From Heyndrickxia acidicola (GTDB taxonomy: Bacteria > Bacillota > Bacilli > Bacillales > Bacillaceae_C), in the NCBI RefSeq assembly GCF_001636425.1, contig NZ_KV440953.1:632847-696846 (forward strand): DNA of 64,000 nt. The letters are read 5' to 3'. The translations under genes were made by a program, and so were the position numbers. Positions 42,973-52,252 of this stretch are shown here, piece after piece. The notes beneath the pieces are model-generated. The model was not told the origin of the DNA. It did not search any database and worked only from the letters and a program-made list of their open reading frames with translations. Numbering within the stretch: the stretch's first letter is position 1; every line of letters begins with the position of its first letter.

Positions 42973-44109
42973 GTGAATATAAAGGCAATTGAACCTACTC
43001 CAAGTCCCAATACAATGAAAGTAATTTTGACGGAGGAATTGCCTCCGGGAAAAAGCTCCAATTATAAAAAAGAGACAGCATCTGGTGCACCCGGCATTAT
43101 TCAGGCAATATTGCAGATTGAAGGTGTAAAAGGAGTATACCATGTAGCTGATTTTCTTGCGGTTGAACGGAACGGAAAATTTGACTGGCAGGAAATTCTG
43201 CCCAAAGTTCGAAGTGCATTTGGCGAAGAGGAACAAGACGACAGGAATGCTCACAAAGTAAATGAGCACTTTGGTGAGGTAAACGTTTTTGTACAGCTGT
43301 TCAAAGGTATTCCTTTACAAATTAAGCTATCAGATGGAGAGCAAGAACGCCGATTCGGGCTCCCCGTGTATTTTACAGCAGCCATGCAGGACGCCCAGCT
43401 GGAAGGTGACAATTATGTTTTACTAAGAAAATGGAAAGAACTCGGGGTAAGATACGGTGATTTAGATCAAATTGGCAAGGAGGTTACAGAGGAGCTTATT
43501 GCCGCTTATCCTGAAAAGCGTCTGGCTGCAATCATTGACACAGCAAAACATTCCAATGCCAGTATGACTAGAAAGAAATTGCTGAAGGTTACTCCTGAAA
43601 TGCTAGAGGAAGAGGATTGGAGAAAGAGATATCAGCTTCTTGAACAAATGGAGGATCCTTCTATTGAAGATCTGCCTGTACTGGAAAAGGCCATCACGGA
43701 TCAAAAGTCATCCATCCGCAGATTGGCTGTTGTCTATCTTGGAATGATAAAAGATAAAAGAGTGCTCCCATTATTATATTACGGACTGAAGGACAAAGTG
43801 GTAACAGTCCGGAGAACAGCTGGTGATGCTCTTTCTGACCTTGGTTTTAAAGAAGCGATGGAACCGATGGCAGACGCATTAAAAGATAAAAGCAAAATTG
43901 TCAGGTGGAGAGCTGCCATGTTTCTCTACGAAGAAGGCGATGAATCTGTTTTGCCTGCGTTAGAAGCTGCTGAAAGCGATTCTGAGTTTGAAGTACAGCT
44001 TCAAGTCAAAATGGCTATAGAAAGAATTAAAGGAGGAGAAGAAGCAAAAGGATCTGTTTGGAAACAAATGACACAGGCTCGAAATAAATTGTCAGAAGAG
44101 AAAATTTAA
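42973..44109 (+). CDS. ypgR: Nfu-like plus HEAT-repeat protein (CvfC/YpgR family)
   Basis: 378 residues, GTG start behind AAAGGTGGAT. N-terminal Nfu/NifU-like N domain (about 1-85, EPTPSPNTMKV start) and C-terminal HEAT repeats (about 230-350: KSSIRRLAVVYLGMIKDKRVLPLL; DKVVTVRRTAGDALSDLG; DKSKIVRWRAAMFLYEEG). No scaffold CxxC, so a protein-binding role is likelier than Fe-S assembly. Staphylococcal conserved virulence factor C is a relative. Gene order ypgQ-ypgR as in B. subtilis. Confidence 0.88.
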   Translation: MNIKAIEPTPSPNTMKVILTEELPPGKSSNYKKETASGAPGIIQAILQIEGVKGVYHVADFLAVERNGKFDWQEILPKVRSAFGEEEQDDRNAHKVNEHFGEVNVFVQLFKGIPLQIKLSDGEQERRFGLPVYFTAAMQDAQLEGDNYVLLRKWKELGVRYGDLDQIGKEVTEELIAAYPEKRLAAIIDTAKHSNASMTRKKLLKVTPEMLEEEDWRKRYQLLEQMEDPSIEDLPVLEKAITDQKSSIRRLAVVYLGMIKDKRVLPLLYYGLKDKVVTVRRTAGDALSDLGFKEAMEPMADALKDKSKIVRWRAAMFLYEEGDESVLPALEAAESDSEFEVQLQVKMAIERIKGGEEAKGSVWKQMTQARNKLSEEKI

Positions 44110-44226
44110 ACTACTGAAATAGCCTGTTGAAATGGAGCTTTGCCAATACTCAATCATGCCAAATGTGCATGATATCAAATGTAATGAGCAAAGCCAAAAT
44201 AATAAAATGAACTGGAGGAAAATAAA

Positions 44227-44664
44227 ATGTCAATGGCATATGAAGAGTATATGAAACAAATAGTCAAACCAATGAGAGAGGAGCTTGCTCAATCAGGCTT
44301 TAAAGAACTGCTTACACCGGATGAAGTAGAATCCTTCATGGAGTCTACTGAAGGTATTACCTTTGTTGTGGTGAATTCTGTATGCGGGTGTGCAGCCGGC
44401 CTTGCTAGACCTGCTGCCGTAATGGCTGCGACTGAAAATGAGAAAAAACCGGATCATTTAGTGACTGTATTTGCAGGTCAGGATAAAGAAGCGACGGCTA
44501 AAATGAGAGAATATTTTACGGGTTATGAACCTTCATCGCCCTCTATGGCAATGGTGAGAGGAAAAGAAGTGCTGCATTTTATTCCAAGAGATGAAATTGA
44601 AGGCCATGATGTTGAGGAAATTGTTGAGAATATAACAGGTGCATTAAATAAATATTGTAAATAA
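44227..44664 (+). CDS. brxA: Bacilliredoxin BrxA/BrxB family
   Basis: 145 residues; ACTGGAGG precedes ATG. Thioredoxin-like fold with the C53-G-C55 active site (NSVCGCAAGLARPA), same position as in B. subtilis YphP/BrxA. It removes bacillithiol from S-bacillithiolated proteins after oxidative stress. The family name is sure; BrxA rather than BrxB is chosen from the ypgR/ypiP neighbourhood. Confidence 0.9.
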   Translation: MSMAYEEYMKQIVKPMREELAQSGFKELLTPDEVESFMESTEGITFVVVNSVCGCAAGLARPAAVMAATENEKKPDHLVTVFAGQDKEATAKMREYFTGYEPSSPSMAMVRGKEVLHFIPRDEIEGHDVEEIVENITGALNKYCK

Positions 44665-44735
44665 TAACAACCACTGGCTGGCAGCCCGAAAGCTTTAAAA
44701 GGGTGTCAGCCTATATTTTAAGGTGATGAAATAGG

Positions 44736-45512
44736 ATGTTTGTTACGACTGCAGGCAGGTTTAACACCCGCCTAATTAATGAAGCAATAAAGGCAGCTGG
44801 TGAGTTAGGCATTCCTTTTCAGCCTAGGAACGGCATTTCTATTGAGAAGTTGATGGTAAAAGCATCTTCCAGTTCAAGTATGGTGGTAGGAAAGGAAAGG
44901 ATAGAGCTTTATTTTAAAAATAAAGAATATCCTTTCTTTTTTCACCCCAACTCAGCCAGTTTTAGAATTAAAAGGCTCTTAATGGGGGAAAAGGACCCAT
45001 TTATTGAGGCAGCAGGATTGACGAACGGGATGAGTCTGCTCGACTGTACAATGGGACTTGCCTCTGATAGTATTGTAGCTTCATTTATTGTTGGGGAAAA
45101 AGGAAGAATTCTAGCAGCAGAAGGAAATAAGTATCTCCACTTTATTGTGAAAAAGGGACTGCAGAGCTGGAATTCAGATTTAATGGAAATGAATGAGGCC
45201 ATGAAAAGGATAGAACCACTTCACATTACCTATCAGGAGTTGTTAAAAACGCTGCCGGAAAATTCAGTGGATGTTGTTTATCTTGATCCTATGTTTGAAG
45301 AGACCATCACAGAATCAAAAGGGATCGAGGGGATAAGGGAGCTCGCTTTATATGGCGGGCTAACGAATGATGTTATTATGGAAGCCAAGAGGGTTGCTAA
45401 AAAACGAATTGTACTTAAGGATCATTTTAAATCTGAACGATTTGCTGAACTCGGTTTTCATGTTATGAAAAGGAAAAGCTCTAAGTTCCATTTTGGATAT
45501 ATGGATGTATAG
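44736..45512 (+). CDS. ypiP: RsmJ-like class I methyltransferase (YpiP-like)
   Basis: 258 residues. N-terminal cap (RFNTRLINEAIKAAGELG), then a Rossmann domain with LLDCTMGLASDSIVAS as SAM-binding motif and VVYLDPMF as the catalytic (D/N)PP(Y/F)-like motif. Resembles RsmJ 16S rRNA m2G methyltransferases; B. subtilis YpiP sits nearby in that genome. AAGGTGATGAAATAGG before ATG. Followed by a short GC hairpin. Confidence 0.82.
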   Translation: MFVTTAGRFNTRLINEAIKAAGELGIPFQPRNGISIEKLMVKASSSSSMVVGKERIELYFKNKEYPFFFHPNSASFRIKRLLMGEKDPFIEAAGLTNGMSLLDCTMGLASDSIVASFIVGEKGRILAAEGNKYLHFIVKKGLQSWNSDLMEMNEAMKRIEPLHITYQELLKTLPENSVDVVYLDPMFEETITESKGIEGIRELALYGGLTNDVIMEAKRVAKKRIVLKDHFKSERFAELGFHVMKRKSSKFHFGYMDV

Positions 45513-45649
45513 CAGGAGGAATGCAATGTGCTTCCTCCTTTTTTGGTGAAGACTGTTTTCGCATAAATTGAAAAAGAGCCTTGGTGAAAGAAGCAGAAAG
45601 ATAGATTTTGGTTTTTGGTCATCGAATGCCATAATGCTTGGCTTTCTAA

Positions 45650-45724
45650 TTAATCAGTGATTGTTAAATAGGTGAAATATCCCAGTAATATAACTATTCC
45701 TATGAGAATAAGAATGGATACCAT
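45650..45724 (-). CDS. 24-residue single-helix membrane peptide
   Basis: ATG at 45724, 6-7 nt after a perfect AGGAGG; TAA at 45650. Residues 2-16 are almost all hydrophobic (VSILILIGIVILLGY) and the tail is short and polar. Size and build resemble SpoVM-like or other regulatory Bacillus micropeptides. It is the only coding signal in 45513-46272; a family A fragment lies at 45547-45568 and a family C repeat at 46040-46160. Confidence 0.55.
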   Translation of the reverse strand: MVSILILIGIVILLGYFTYLTITD

Positions 45725-46039
45725 TTGGAACCTCCTGTTATACTTCTTTAACTTTCTTTTTTTATGCCTACAACAAAAATCAAAGTTAATGTTGTTCCCC
45801 CAAGTTAATTTCCGCTGCTGGCAGGCTTAAAGAACTATTTTATACAAAATTTCACCCTGTATAATAAGTATTCCATCTTGAATGATTTTTTATGATATTG
45901 TAGCAATTCTATTACTTTTTTACCTTATTTATAGATTATGAAACCTTTTAATTTAAAATTCATAAAGACAAGTGTACAATTAATAAAAATATATATTGAT
46001 TTAAAAAATGGTTATTTGTGGTTTTCGCTCTAATTATTG

Positions 46040-46160
46040 GAGGGGAAGGCACTAGACTCCGGCAGGACAAGCAGGAAAAAGGAGACCCCGCAAATGATTT
46101 ATGCAGTGGTGGCTCCCTGTTTGCACCTCGGAAAGTGAGTGCCTGGAGCGGGAATGAATA
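46040..46160 (+). repeat. Family C dispersed repeat, copy C3
   Basis: GACTCCGGCAGGACAAGCAG, AGACCCCGCAAATG, GGTGGCTCCC, GGAAAGTGAGTGCCTGGAGC, GGGAATGAATAGCC. Closest to copy C4 at 58125-58245. Confidence 0.65.
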
Positions 46161-46272
46161 GCCAATTTATAAAAAGCTTATATCCAATCTATATTGTAAA
46201 TTTTTTTGGGGATAAAAGAAATTTTTAATTTCGGAAAAGTTGGAAGTATTCAAGGGATTTGAGGGGATTCAC

Positions 46273-46863
46273 ATGAAAAAATGGGCAAAAAAATCGCTGG
46301 TTGTATTAGTTTCCATTTTATCTTTTGGAATAGTGACACCTTCACATGCGATATGGAACCAAAAACATGAACAAGCAGACCAGCAAAACTATAATCGTTA
46401 CTTTAATAATGATCAGTATAGTGCCATTCAAACGGCGAAGGAAAACACATTAGACCATCGAGAATTATTGGACAAAATGATGACCGCTGCTGAAAAACAA
46501 TCATATGATAAATTTGGCCCGAAGATTAAACCTGTTATAGAAGATGAGTTCAGGGAAATGATTTTACCTAATATTCAGAAGGCGATTAACCAAACCATAA
46601 AGCAATATCCGACAGAAAAGCTGGCTTCTCTTGAGATAACAGAACATCCAAGCGGCGGAAATGGAGAAAAAATCTTTCATATTTATGATCGTGAAAATGG
46701 GAATGATGTCATTCGTTTTCATGTGAGAAGGGATCATCCTCCGTTAGATGGGTACTATTTTAATTTTCACTACCATACTAAATTCGATCAGTATCAAGCC
46801 CATAATCATTTAGGGTCGATATATTGGGATAAAAATACACCTCCAAAGTGGATGAGCGTATAA
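46273..46863 (+). CDS. ypjP: YpjP-like exported protein
   Basis: 196 residues from ATG 46273 (GAGGGGATTCAC upstream; longer in-frame start at 46240 lacks a good site). Signal peptide: KKWAKKS, hydrophobic SLVVLVSILSFGIVTPSHA, likely cut after SHA. The mature part has a helical region (RELLDKMMTAAEKQSY) and a His-rich C-terminal beta domain (GYYFNFHYHTKFDQYQAHNH). Function unknown; adjacency to thyB matches B. subtilis. Confidence 0.85.
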   Translation: MKKWAKKSLVVLVSILSFGIVTPSHAIWNQKHEQADQQNYNRYFNNDQYSAIQTAKENTLDHRELLDKMMTAAEKQSYDKFGPKIKPVIEDEFREMILPNIQKAINQTIKQYPTEKLASLEITEHPSGGNGEKIFHIYDRENGNDVIRFHVRRDHPPLDGYYFNFHYHTKFDQYQAHNHLGSIYWDKNTPPKWMSV

Positions 46864-46975
46864 AATTTAATTTTGCATATGGGCAATTGGAGGGCAATAC
46901 AACAGGTAAGAGTTAAAGAGCAAAAAACAAGTGCGGCAAAGGGGTGAGCATGAAGCAGTATCTTTTGCTGTGCTT

Positions 46976-47030
46976 TTTTTAGTTCATTCCCTTTTTTCTG
47001 CTCACCTTAAAAGTAATGAGCTAAAAAGCA
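46976..47030 (+). repeat. Family B hairpin, copy B6
   Basis: Outer TTTTTTAGTTCATT / AATGAGCTAAAAA with an internal CCTTTTTTCTGCTCACCTTAAAAG region, then GCAGCAGAGACTTTTAACAAA. The outer stem keeps the family GCTCATT pairing with one G-T. Rest of 46864-47227 shows no gene. Confidence 0.65.
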
Positions 47031-47227
47031 GCAGAGACTTTTAACAAAACCTATTTCTTTCTCCTAAGGAAAAAGTCAAATCTAAGATTTTTTCGCACAG
47101 TCTTCTTCTTATTATCCAATTTTTTATGTAAATGAAAATGAAACGAGAAAACATATATAAAGCTTGATATGTTAAAATAACGTATATGCTTTATATTTAC
47201 ACATAAGAAAAATAAGGGGGATAGAAG

Positions 47228-48022
47228 GTGAAACAATATTTAGACCTTTGTCATCATGTGCTAGAAAACGGAATAAAGAAAGGAGATCGGACAGGAACTG
47301 GAACGATCAGTGTATTTGGATATCAAATGAGGTTTGATTTACAAAAGGGTTTTCCACTGGTAACGACAAAAAAACTTCACTTGAAATCCATTATTCATGA
47401 ATTGCTTTGGATGCTGAAGGGGGACACAAATGTCCGTTACCTTCAGGAAAACGGTGTACGTATTTGGAATGAGTGGGCTGACGATAAAGGTGAACTGGGG
47501 CCAGTTTATGGACATCAGTGGAGATCATGGTCTGTATCTGATGGAAGCAATGTTGACCAAATTAAGGATGTCGTGGAGCAGATAAAGAGTAATCCTGATT
47601 CCAGACGTTTAATAGTAAGCTCATGGAATGTCGGTGAAATTGATCAAATGGCTCTGCCTCCATGTCATTGCTTTTTTCAGTTTTACGTTGCAGATGGAAA
47701 GCTTTCCTGCCAATTGTATCAAAGATCTGCAGACATTTTTCTTGGAGTTCCCTTTAATATTGCTTCTTACGCCCTTTTAACAATGATGATGGCACAGGCG
47801 TGCGGTCTTCAGCCTGGAGAATTTATACATACTTTAGGTGATGCCCATATTTATTTGAATCATTTGGAGCAAGTAAAGGAGCAGCTAACAAGAGAACCAA
47901 GGAAGCTTCCTAAGATGAAAATAAATGAGGATATTAAAAACATACTTGAATTTAACTTTGAGGATTTCCAACTTGAGAACTATGATCCTCATCCGCATAT
48001 TAAGGGGGTCGTAAGTGTATGA
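47228..48022 (+). CDS. thyB: Thymidylate synthase, ThyB (E. coli ThyA-like)
   Basis: 264 residues, GTG start after AAGGGGGATAGAAG. Catalytic C146 in [12 protein letters not shown] aligns with E. coli C146; [26 protein letters not shown] and GDAHIYLNH are present. Makes dTMP from dUMP with methylene-THF and yields dihydrofolate, which the overlapping dfrA gene recycles. The stop overlaps the dfrA start by 4 bases. Confidence 0.96.
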   Translation: MKQYLDLCHHVLENGIKKGDRTGTGTISVFGYQMRFDLQKGFPLVTTKKLHLKSIIHELLWMLKGDTNVRYLQENGVRIWNEWADDKGELGPVYGHQWRSWSVSDGSNVDQIKDVVEQIKSNPDSRRLIVSSWNVGEIDQMALPPCHCFFQFYVADGKLSCQLYQRSADIFLGVPFNIASYALLTMMMAQACGLQPGEFIHTLGDAHIYLNHLEQVKEQLTREPRKLPKMKINEDIKNILEFNFEDFQLENYDPHPHIKGVVSV

Positions 48023-48513
48023 TATCGTTTTTATGGGCTCAGGACAAAAAGGGAGTAATTGGATTGAACAATCACCTTCCATGGAGACTGCCTGAAGATT
48101 TGAAGTATTTTAAAAACACTACAATGGGCCATGCGGTTGTAATGGGAAGGAAGACATATGAATCGATCGGCAGACCTCTCCCTGGAAGAAAAAATATTAT
48201 TTTAACGAGAGACCTTGATTTTCATGCAGAAGAATGCCTTGTCTTACATACAAAAAATGATTTGTTAGCATGGGCAGAAGAAACTCGGCAAGAAGTTTTT
48301 ATAACAGGCGGAGCTGAGATATTTGGTCTTTTTATTTCTGAAGCAGACCGCTTGTATGTGACAAAAATTGAAGAAACATTTGAAGGAGATACTTATTTCC
48401 CAATTCTTGATTGGACAGATTGGACGTTGATTTCAAATGAAAAAGGAACGCGCAATGCAGAAAATCCATATGATTACTTTTTTCAAGTATATGAACGAGT
48501 TTCTAACCCGTAA
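48019..48513 (+). CDS. dfrA: Dihydrofolate reductase
   Basis: 164 residues. NADPH and substrate motifs: [18 protein letters not shown]27 in [34 protein letters not shown]. Regenerates THF for ThyB, with which it is translationally coupled. Followed by a strong terminator. Confidence 0.97.
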   Translation: MISFLWAQDKKGVIGLNNHLPWRLPEDLKYFKNTTMGHAVVMGRKTYESIGRPLPGRKNIILTRDLDFHAEECLVLHTKNDLLAWAEETRQEVFITGGAEIFGLFISEADRLYVTKIEETFEGDTYFPILDWTDWTLISNEKGTRNAENPYDYFFQVYERVSNP

Positions 48514-48541
48514 ACGGATCTTTTAGATCCGTTTTTTTTTT
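48511..48541 (+). terminator. thyB-dfrA terminator
   Basis: AAACGGATC / GATCCGTTT stem, 5-nt loop, nine T residues. A reversed family A copy follows at once. Confidence 0.9.
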
Positions 48542-48650
48542 ACGCTGTTTTCGCATAGAAGGTTGTTTTACGTACAACACATCATTTCTTATGTTGTCTG
48601 TCTTCGTGGGATTTTTTCCAAAGCTATTCACATCTTTTAATCCTATCTTG
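48542..48650 (-). repeat. Family A dispersed repeat, copy A5 (reverse)
   Basis: Minus strand: TCCCACGAAGACAGACAAC, GTTGTACGTAAAACAACC and CTATGCGAAAACAGC, the core and right end of family A. It begins at the last T of the dfrA terminator. Confidence 0.65.
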
Positions 48651-48732
48651 ATAATACATCATTTTAGTTGTGTCAATTAACAACGAAAAGAGACTTTTTT
48701 ATTAAGGCAGCATTCAGGAGAAATTAGTATGA

Positions 48733-49857
48733 TTGAACCGCTTCATTATAGAGAATCACTATTCATCATTACTGCATTTTTTAAAAAATTATTCATATTT
48801 ATTAGGGTATAGGAATTTATTTCCAAGGATGTTCTCTATTTTAAAACCCTATTATTTGAATTCGGAAGGATTGAGCGGTTTGGGCAAAAAAAAGCTGCTA
48901 TTCTTTAGTGATTTTGGAGTTGATGATATATTAGCCGTTCTATATGCGTTTTTCAGCACCAAAATTGACATGGTGGGCATTGTGGTAGATTATGGGAATA
49001 TCTCAAAGGAAAATGCTCTCCGCAATGTGCGGTTTCTAAAAAAATTGACTGGGAAAGAGAATATTCCTGCCTTTGGAGGTGCAGCGGTTCCTTTGACAGG
49101 TAAGAGTCCTACTTATTATCCTGATATTCACGGACCTGCAGGATTAGGCCCCATTGTGCCTAGCCCTGATATGTTCACCTTTGACTTTGAAAATTTTTAT
49201 GAGATTAATTCTCTTATTAAAAAGTATGAAAATGAGATCATCCTTTTTTGTTCTGGCAGGCTGTCATCCCTTGCTACCATGTTTATACTGTATCCGGAAA
49301 TGATGAAAAAGGTTAAAGATATCTACATAATGGGAGGTGCGTTTCACTCCCCAGGGAATGTAACACCTAAGGCTGAAGCAAATTTTTATAGTGATCCTTA
49401 TGCAGTAAATCTGATACTGGAACAATCTCCAATTAAAACCCATATCGTGCCTCTCGATGTAACCAGTCATGCCATTTTGACTCCGCAAATGGTAAATGAT
49501 TTAGATCGTTATTATAGGCTTACAAATAATCAGGTTGGGATGATTATTAAGCCAATGGTTGACTTTTATTATCGGTTTTATAAAAGCAGGTCACCTCAAA
49601 TAGAAGGCAGTCCGATGCACGATTTACTAGCACTATGGTCACTCGAGAATCGCGAGAAAATTGTATTTGAACCTGTGCCCGTACGTATTTTGGTTGAAGA
49701 AGGGGAAGGGTTTGGCCAAAGCCTGGGGGATTTTCGGAATATATTAATGAAAGCGTCTTGGCCTGTTCACTATGTTGCCAAAGAGTTTGATTATTCTCAG
49801 TTTATTTCTCAAGTGATTCAAACATTTAAATCGATTCCTATAAATCATGAACATTAA
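48733..49857 (+). CDS. Inosine-uridine-type nucleoside hydrolase family protein
   Basis: 374 residues if TTG 48733 is used; family homology starts only near residue 52, so the true start may be later, for example ATG 48829. Metal motif is FFSDFGVDD, where the family has DxDPGxDD: the first Asp is replaced. Other signatures kept: IMGGAFHSPGN, AEANFYSDPYAV and MHDLLAL. Enzymes of this family hydrolyse N-glycosidic bonds of nucleosides. An out-of-frame ATG at 48729 has better spacing to CAGGAG (48717-48721), so an N-terminal frameshift is also possible. Confidence 0.8.
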   Translation: MNRFIIENHYSSLLHFLKNYSYLLGYRNLFPRMFSILKPYYLNSEGLSGLGKKKLLFFSDFGVDDILAVLYAFFSTKIDMVGIVVDYGNISKENALRNVRFLKKLTGKENIPAFGGAAVPLTGKSPTYYPDIHGPAGLGPIVPSPDMFTFDFENFYEINSLIKKYENEIILFCSGRLSSLATMFILYPEMMKKVKDIYIMGGAFHSPGNVTPKAEANFYSDPYAVNLILEQSPIKTHIVPLDVTSHAILTPQMVNDLDRYYRLTNNQVGMIIKPMVDFYYRFYKSRSPQIEGSPMHDLLALWSLENREKIVFEPVPVRILVEEGEGFGQSLGDFRNILMKASWPVHYVAKEFDYSQFISQVIQTFKSIPINHEH

Positions 49858-49947
49858 ATATGTCTATAAATCTTAAAAAATCACAAAATTTTTTAGTTGC
49901 TTTATAACATGATATAATAAAAGGAATTGTAAAGCGGGGTGACTACT

Positions 49948-50745
49948 TTGAAAAAAATCGTCCCCTTACTTTTAGCTTGTATCCTAATAATATGCGAATC
50001 CGGATGTTCTCAAGTGATAAAACAATTTTCTCAAAGCAGGATTCAGGTTGAGAAAAAACCGCATCCTCCAAGTGATTTTATTCCTAAAAATATTACCATT
50101 ACGGCTGCAGGGGATTCACTTACGCAGGGAGTGGGTGACAGTACTAAAAGCGGAGGGTATATACCCTATTTGAAAAAGGACTTGCAAAGCCTGAAAGGTG
50201 TGGGTACAGCATCTTTTTCAAATTACGGAATACAGGGGAATAGAACGGATCAGCTGCTGTCAAGACTCCAAAGTCAATCGAGCTTGAGAAAAAGTATTTC
50301 TCATTCTGACGCGGTCATCATTACAATAGGCGGAAATGATGTGATGAAGGTGTTCGAAGACCATATTAGTGATCTTAAGGTTGGTGAATTTCAAACAGCC
50401 ATATTCGGGTATGAACACCGCCTTCAGGAGTTAATGAAGACAATTCGTACACTGAACCCGCATGCCAGTATCATTCTCATTGGAATTTATAATCCTTTTA
50501 TGGAGTGGTTTTCCAATGTTCAGGAGCTTGATGAAATTGTAGCTAACTGGAATAATGTCAGCATGCAGGTAGTTGCCGGATACAAAAATGCAGAGTTTGT
50601 TCCGGTATATGACATTTTCAATCATCATGAGAAAGATCTTCTATACACTGATTATTTTCATCCAAACGATAAAGGGTATAAGCTAATAGCTAACAGGGTT
50701 TTTCGATATATGCAGAATAAACAAATTGATGTTCTGACAAAATAA
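49948..50745 (+). CDS. ypmR: SGNH/GDSL-family lipase/esterase (YpmR-like lipoprotein)
   Basis: 265 residues from TTG 49948 behind GGGGTGA; GTG 49939 is an alternative. N-terminal lipoprotein-like signal, KKIVPLLLACILIICESGC, although Glu at -3 of the lipobox is unusual. SGNH blocks: AAGDSLTQGVG (Ser), NYGIQGNR (Gly), ITIGGNDV (Asn) and DYFHPNDKGY (Asp/His). Likely surface-anchored esterase. Followed 88 bases later by ypmS. Confidence 0.88.
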   Translation: MKKIVPLLLACILIICESGCSQVIKQFSQSRIQVEKKPHPPSDFIPKNITITAAGDSLTQGVGDSTKSGGYIPYLKKDLQSLKGVGTASFSNYGIQGNRTDQLLSRLQSQSSLRKSISHSDAVIITIGGNDVMKVFEDHISDLKVGEFQTAIFGYEHRLQELMKTIRTLNPHASIILIGIYNPFMEWFSNVQELDEIVANWNNVSMQVVAGYKNAEFVPVYDIFNHHEKDLLYTDYFHPNDKGYKLIANRVFRYMQNKQIDVLTK

Positions 50746-50833
50746 ATTTTCCAGCGGTCTATCAGAAACGCTCATATCCTGCCAACGATATGCAGCTTTG
50801 ATGCTCTAGGGAACGTAAAAGGAAAGTGATAAA

Positions 50834-51418
50834 ATGACTATAAAAAATGGTTGGAAGCGTGCTTTTTTTGTACTTGTGATTGTGGAATTATGCGTGGCAG
50901 CAGGATTAATCGGATTCGTTTTATTCCCTTCTTCTCAAAAATCTATACCCAAATTGCCGACAAATAATGGAGAGTATGTTCCATTCCATGTGCATACTAA
51001 TAAAGAAGATTTAAACCAGGTCATTGCACATTATTTAAAGCAAAAAGGCCAAAAAGGACCTGTTCATTATAATGTGGTTTTAAATCATGATGTGGAATTG
51101 TATGGTACTGTCCATGTGTTTACCGAAAATATTCAACTGAAAATGACCTTTGAACCAAAATCACTCAGAAACGGCGACTTAATTCTGAAAGAAAAGTCCT
51201 TATCCTTTGGGAATATGAATCTGCCTGCATCCTATATTTTGAAATTTGTCAGCAGTTCCTATGATTTACCGGACTGGGTAAGTGTTAATCCAAATGCGGA
51301 ATCCATTTATGTTGCTTTAACACGTATGAAGCTTTCAAACAATGCCAGAGTAAAAGTTGATGAGTTTAATTTAAATGATGATAAGATAGCTTTTACTTTG
51401 CTCTTTCCAGGAAAATAA
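50834..51418 (+). CDS. ypmS: YpmS-like membrane-anchored protein
   Basis: 194 residues; GGAAAGTGATAAA before ATG. One N-terminal membrane helix (AFFVLVIVELCVAAGLIGFV), then an external beta-rich domain (PVHYNVVLNHDVELYGTVHVF; KMTFEPKSLRNGDLILKEKS) as in YpmS/DUF2140. Function unknown. Co-directional with ypmR as in B. subtilis, where msrA/msrB also lie near. Confidence 0.88.
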   Translation: MTIKNGWKRAFFVLVIVELCVAAGLIGFVLFPSSQKSIPKLPTNNGEYVPFHVHTNKEDLNQVIAHYLKQKGQKGPVHYNVVLNHDVELYGTVHVFTENIQLKMTFEPKSLRNGDLILKEKSLSFGNMNLPASYILKFVSSSYDLPDWVSVNPNAESIYVALTRMKLSNNARVKVDEFNLNDDKIAFTLLFPGK

Positions 51419-51432
51419 AGCAAAAATCCCAA

Positions 51433-51463
51433 ACAGCGGCAATCTATGAGCCGCTGATTTTTT
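51433..51463 (+). terminator. ypmS terminator
   Basis: AGCGGC / GCCGCT stem, 9-nt loop, GATTTTTT. Confidence 0.75.
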
Positions 51464-51488
51464 AAATGAATAACTTTAATAAATTAAT

Positions 51489-51515
51489 GCACTAAAGGGG
51501 TCTGACCCCTTTAGT
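51489..51515. repeat. Perfect palindrome with AGGGGTCTGACCCCT core
   Basis: CACTAAAGGGGT and ACCCCTTTAGTG, 12-bp perfect arms around CTG. The GGGGTC(A/T)GACCCC core resembles the ends of REP elements mobilised by IS200-like REP transposases in many bacteria. No transposase gene is nearby. Confidence 0.65.
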
Positions 51516-51538
51516 GAGCTAAAGCAAAATCGGCGGTT

Positions 51539-52252
51539 TCAAAGCATTTTAAGATCATTCTCTACCCATGCGATGGTATGGGATTGATCAGGCTTAAAAG
51601 TAATATTGGGAAAAGCGGATATTAATCGCTTTGTATTTGACTCTCTCAATTCCAATGTGGCGGTCATGGGGACAAAGCTGAGAAAATTCGAGGCATTTTG
51701 GTAAGAGATTCTGTTAAATAAGGTGACTCCTCCTTTAATGTTTACATCGATGGCAGGGGAGCCCTTTGAGAGATGAAGAAAGCGAATAACGCTGATGGGA
51801 AGAATGAATTGAGCCTGATCGACATAGGAATTCAGCTGTATTTCCTCTTTTATGCCCGATAAAGCCACGGTAATGTAGGCTCCATTTTGCAGCCGTATTT
51901 CTTTTATAATCAGAGGGAACTCTTGTGTTCCTGCAGGGTATATTTCAATTCGGTAGAGTCCAGCTGCAAATGTTAAATATGGACTTAACTGTTTGAAGGA
52001 GAAAGCCTTAAATATCATTTTTCCATTTATATATATATCTACATTTTCATGCCCTGAAGCTGCATGAAAGAATCGTACATAATAAAACAATGGCTGTTTA
52101 GATGATTGTCGCCTTTCTTTTTGCATCTGATTTACAAAGAATGCATGCTGCAGGTAATCATACGGATATTCATAGGAGCTTATATAGGGATAATGTCGCG
52201 ACCAACTATTAAATACAGCAGTGGTATCAAGCGGCAATTTATCAGGGAACAT
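51539..52252 (-). CDS. DUF4397-domain protein
   Basis: 237 residues from ATG at 52252, spaced from AGGAGGAGAAAG; a first ATG at 52267 lies before the ribosome site. Two DUF4397 repeats: VRFFHAASGHENVDIYING...YLTFAAGLYRIEIYPAGT (about 60-130) and VIRFLHLSKGSPAIDVNI (about 150-230). No signal peptide, unlike many relatives. Such domains are often found in Bacillus surface or spore proteins; function unknown. Confidence 0.8.
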   Translation of the reverse strand: MFPDKLPLDTTAVFNSWSRHYPYISSYEYPYDYLQHAFFVNQMQKERRQSSKQPLFYYVRFFHAASGHENVDIYINGKMIFKAFSFKQLSPYLTFAAGLYRIEIYPAGTQEFPLIIKEIRLQNGAYITVALSGIKEEIQLNSYVDQAQFILPISVIRFLHLSKGSPAIDVNIKGGVTLFNRISYQNASNFLSFVPMTATLELRESNTKRLISAFPNITFKPDQSHTIAWVENDLKML

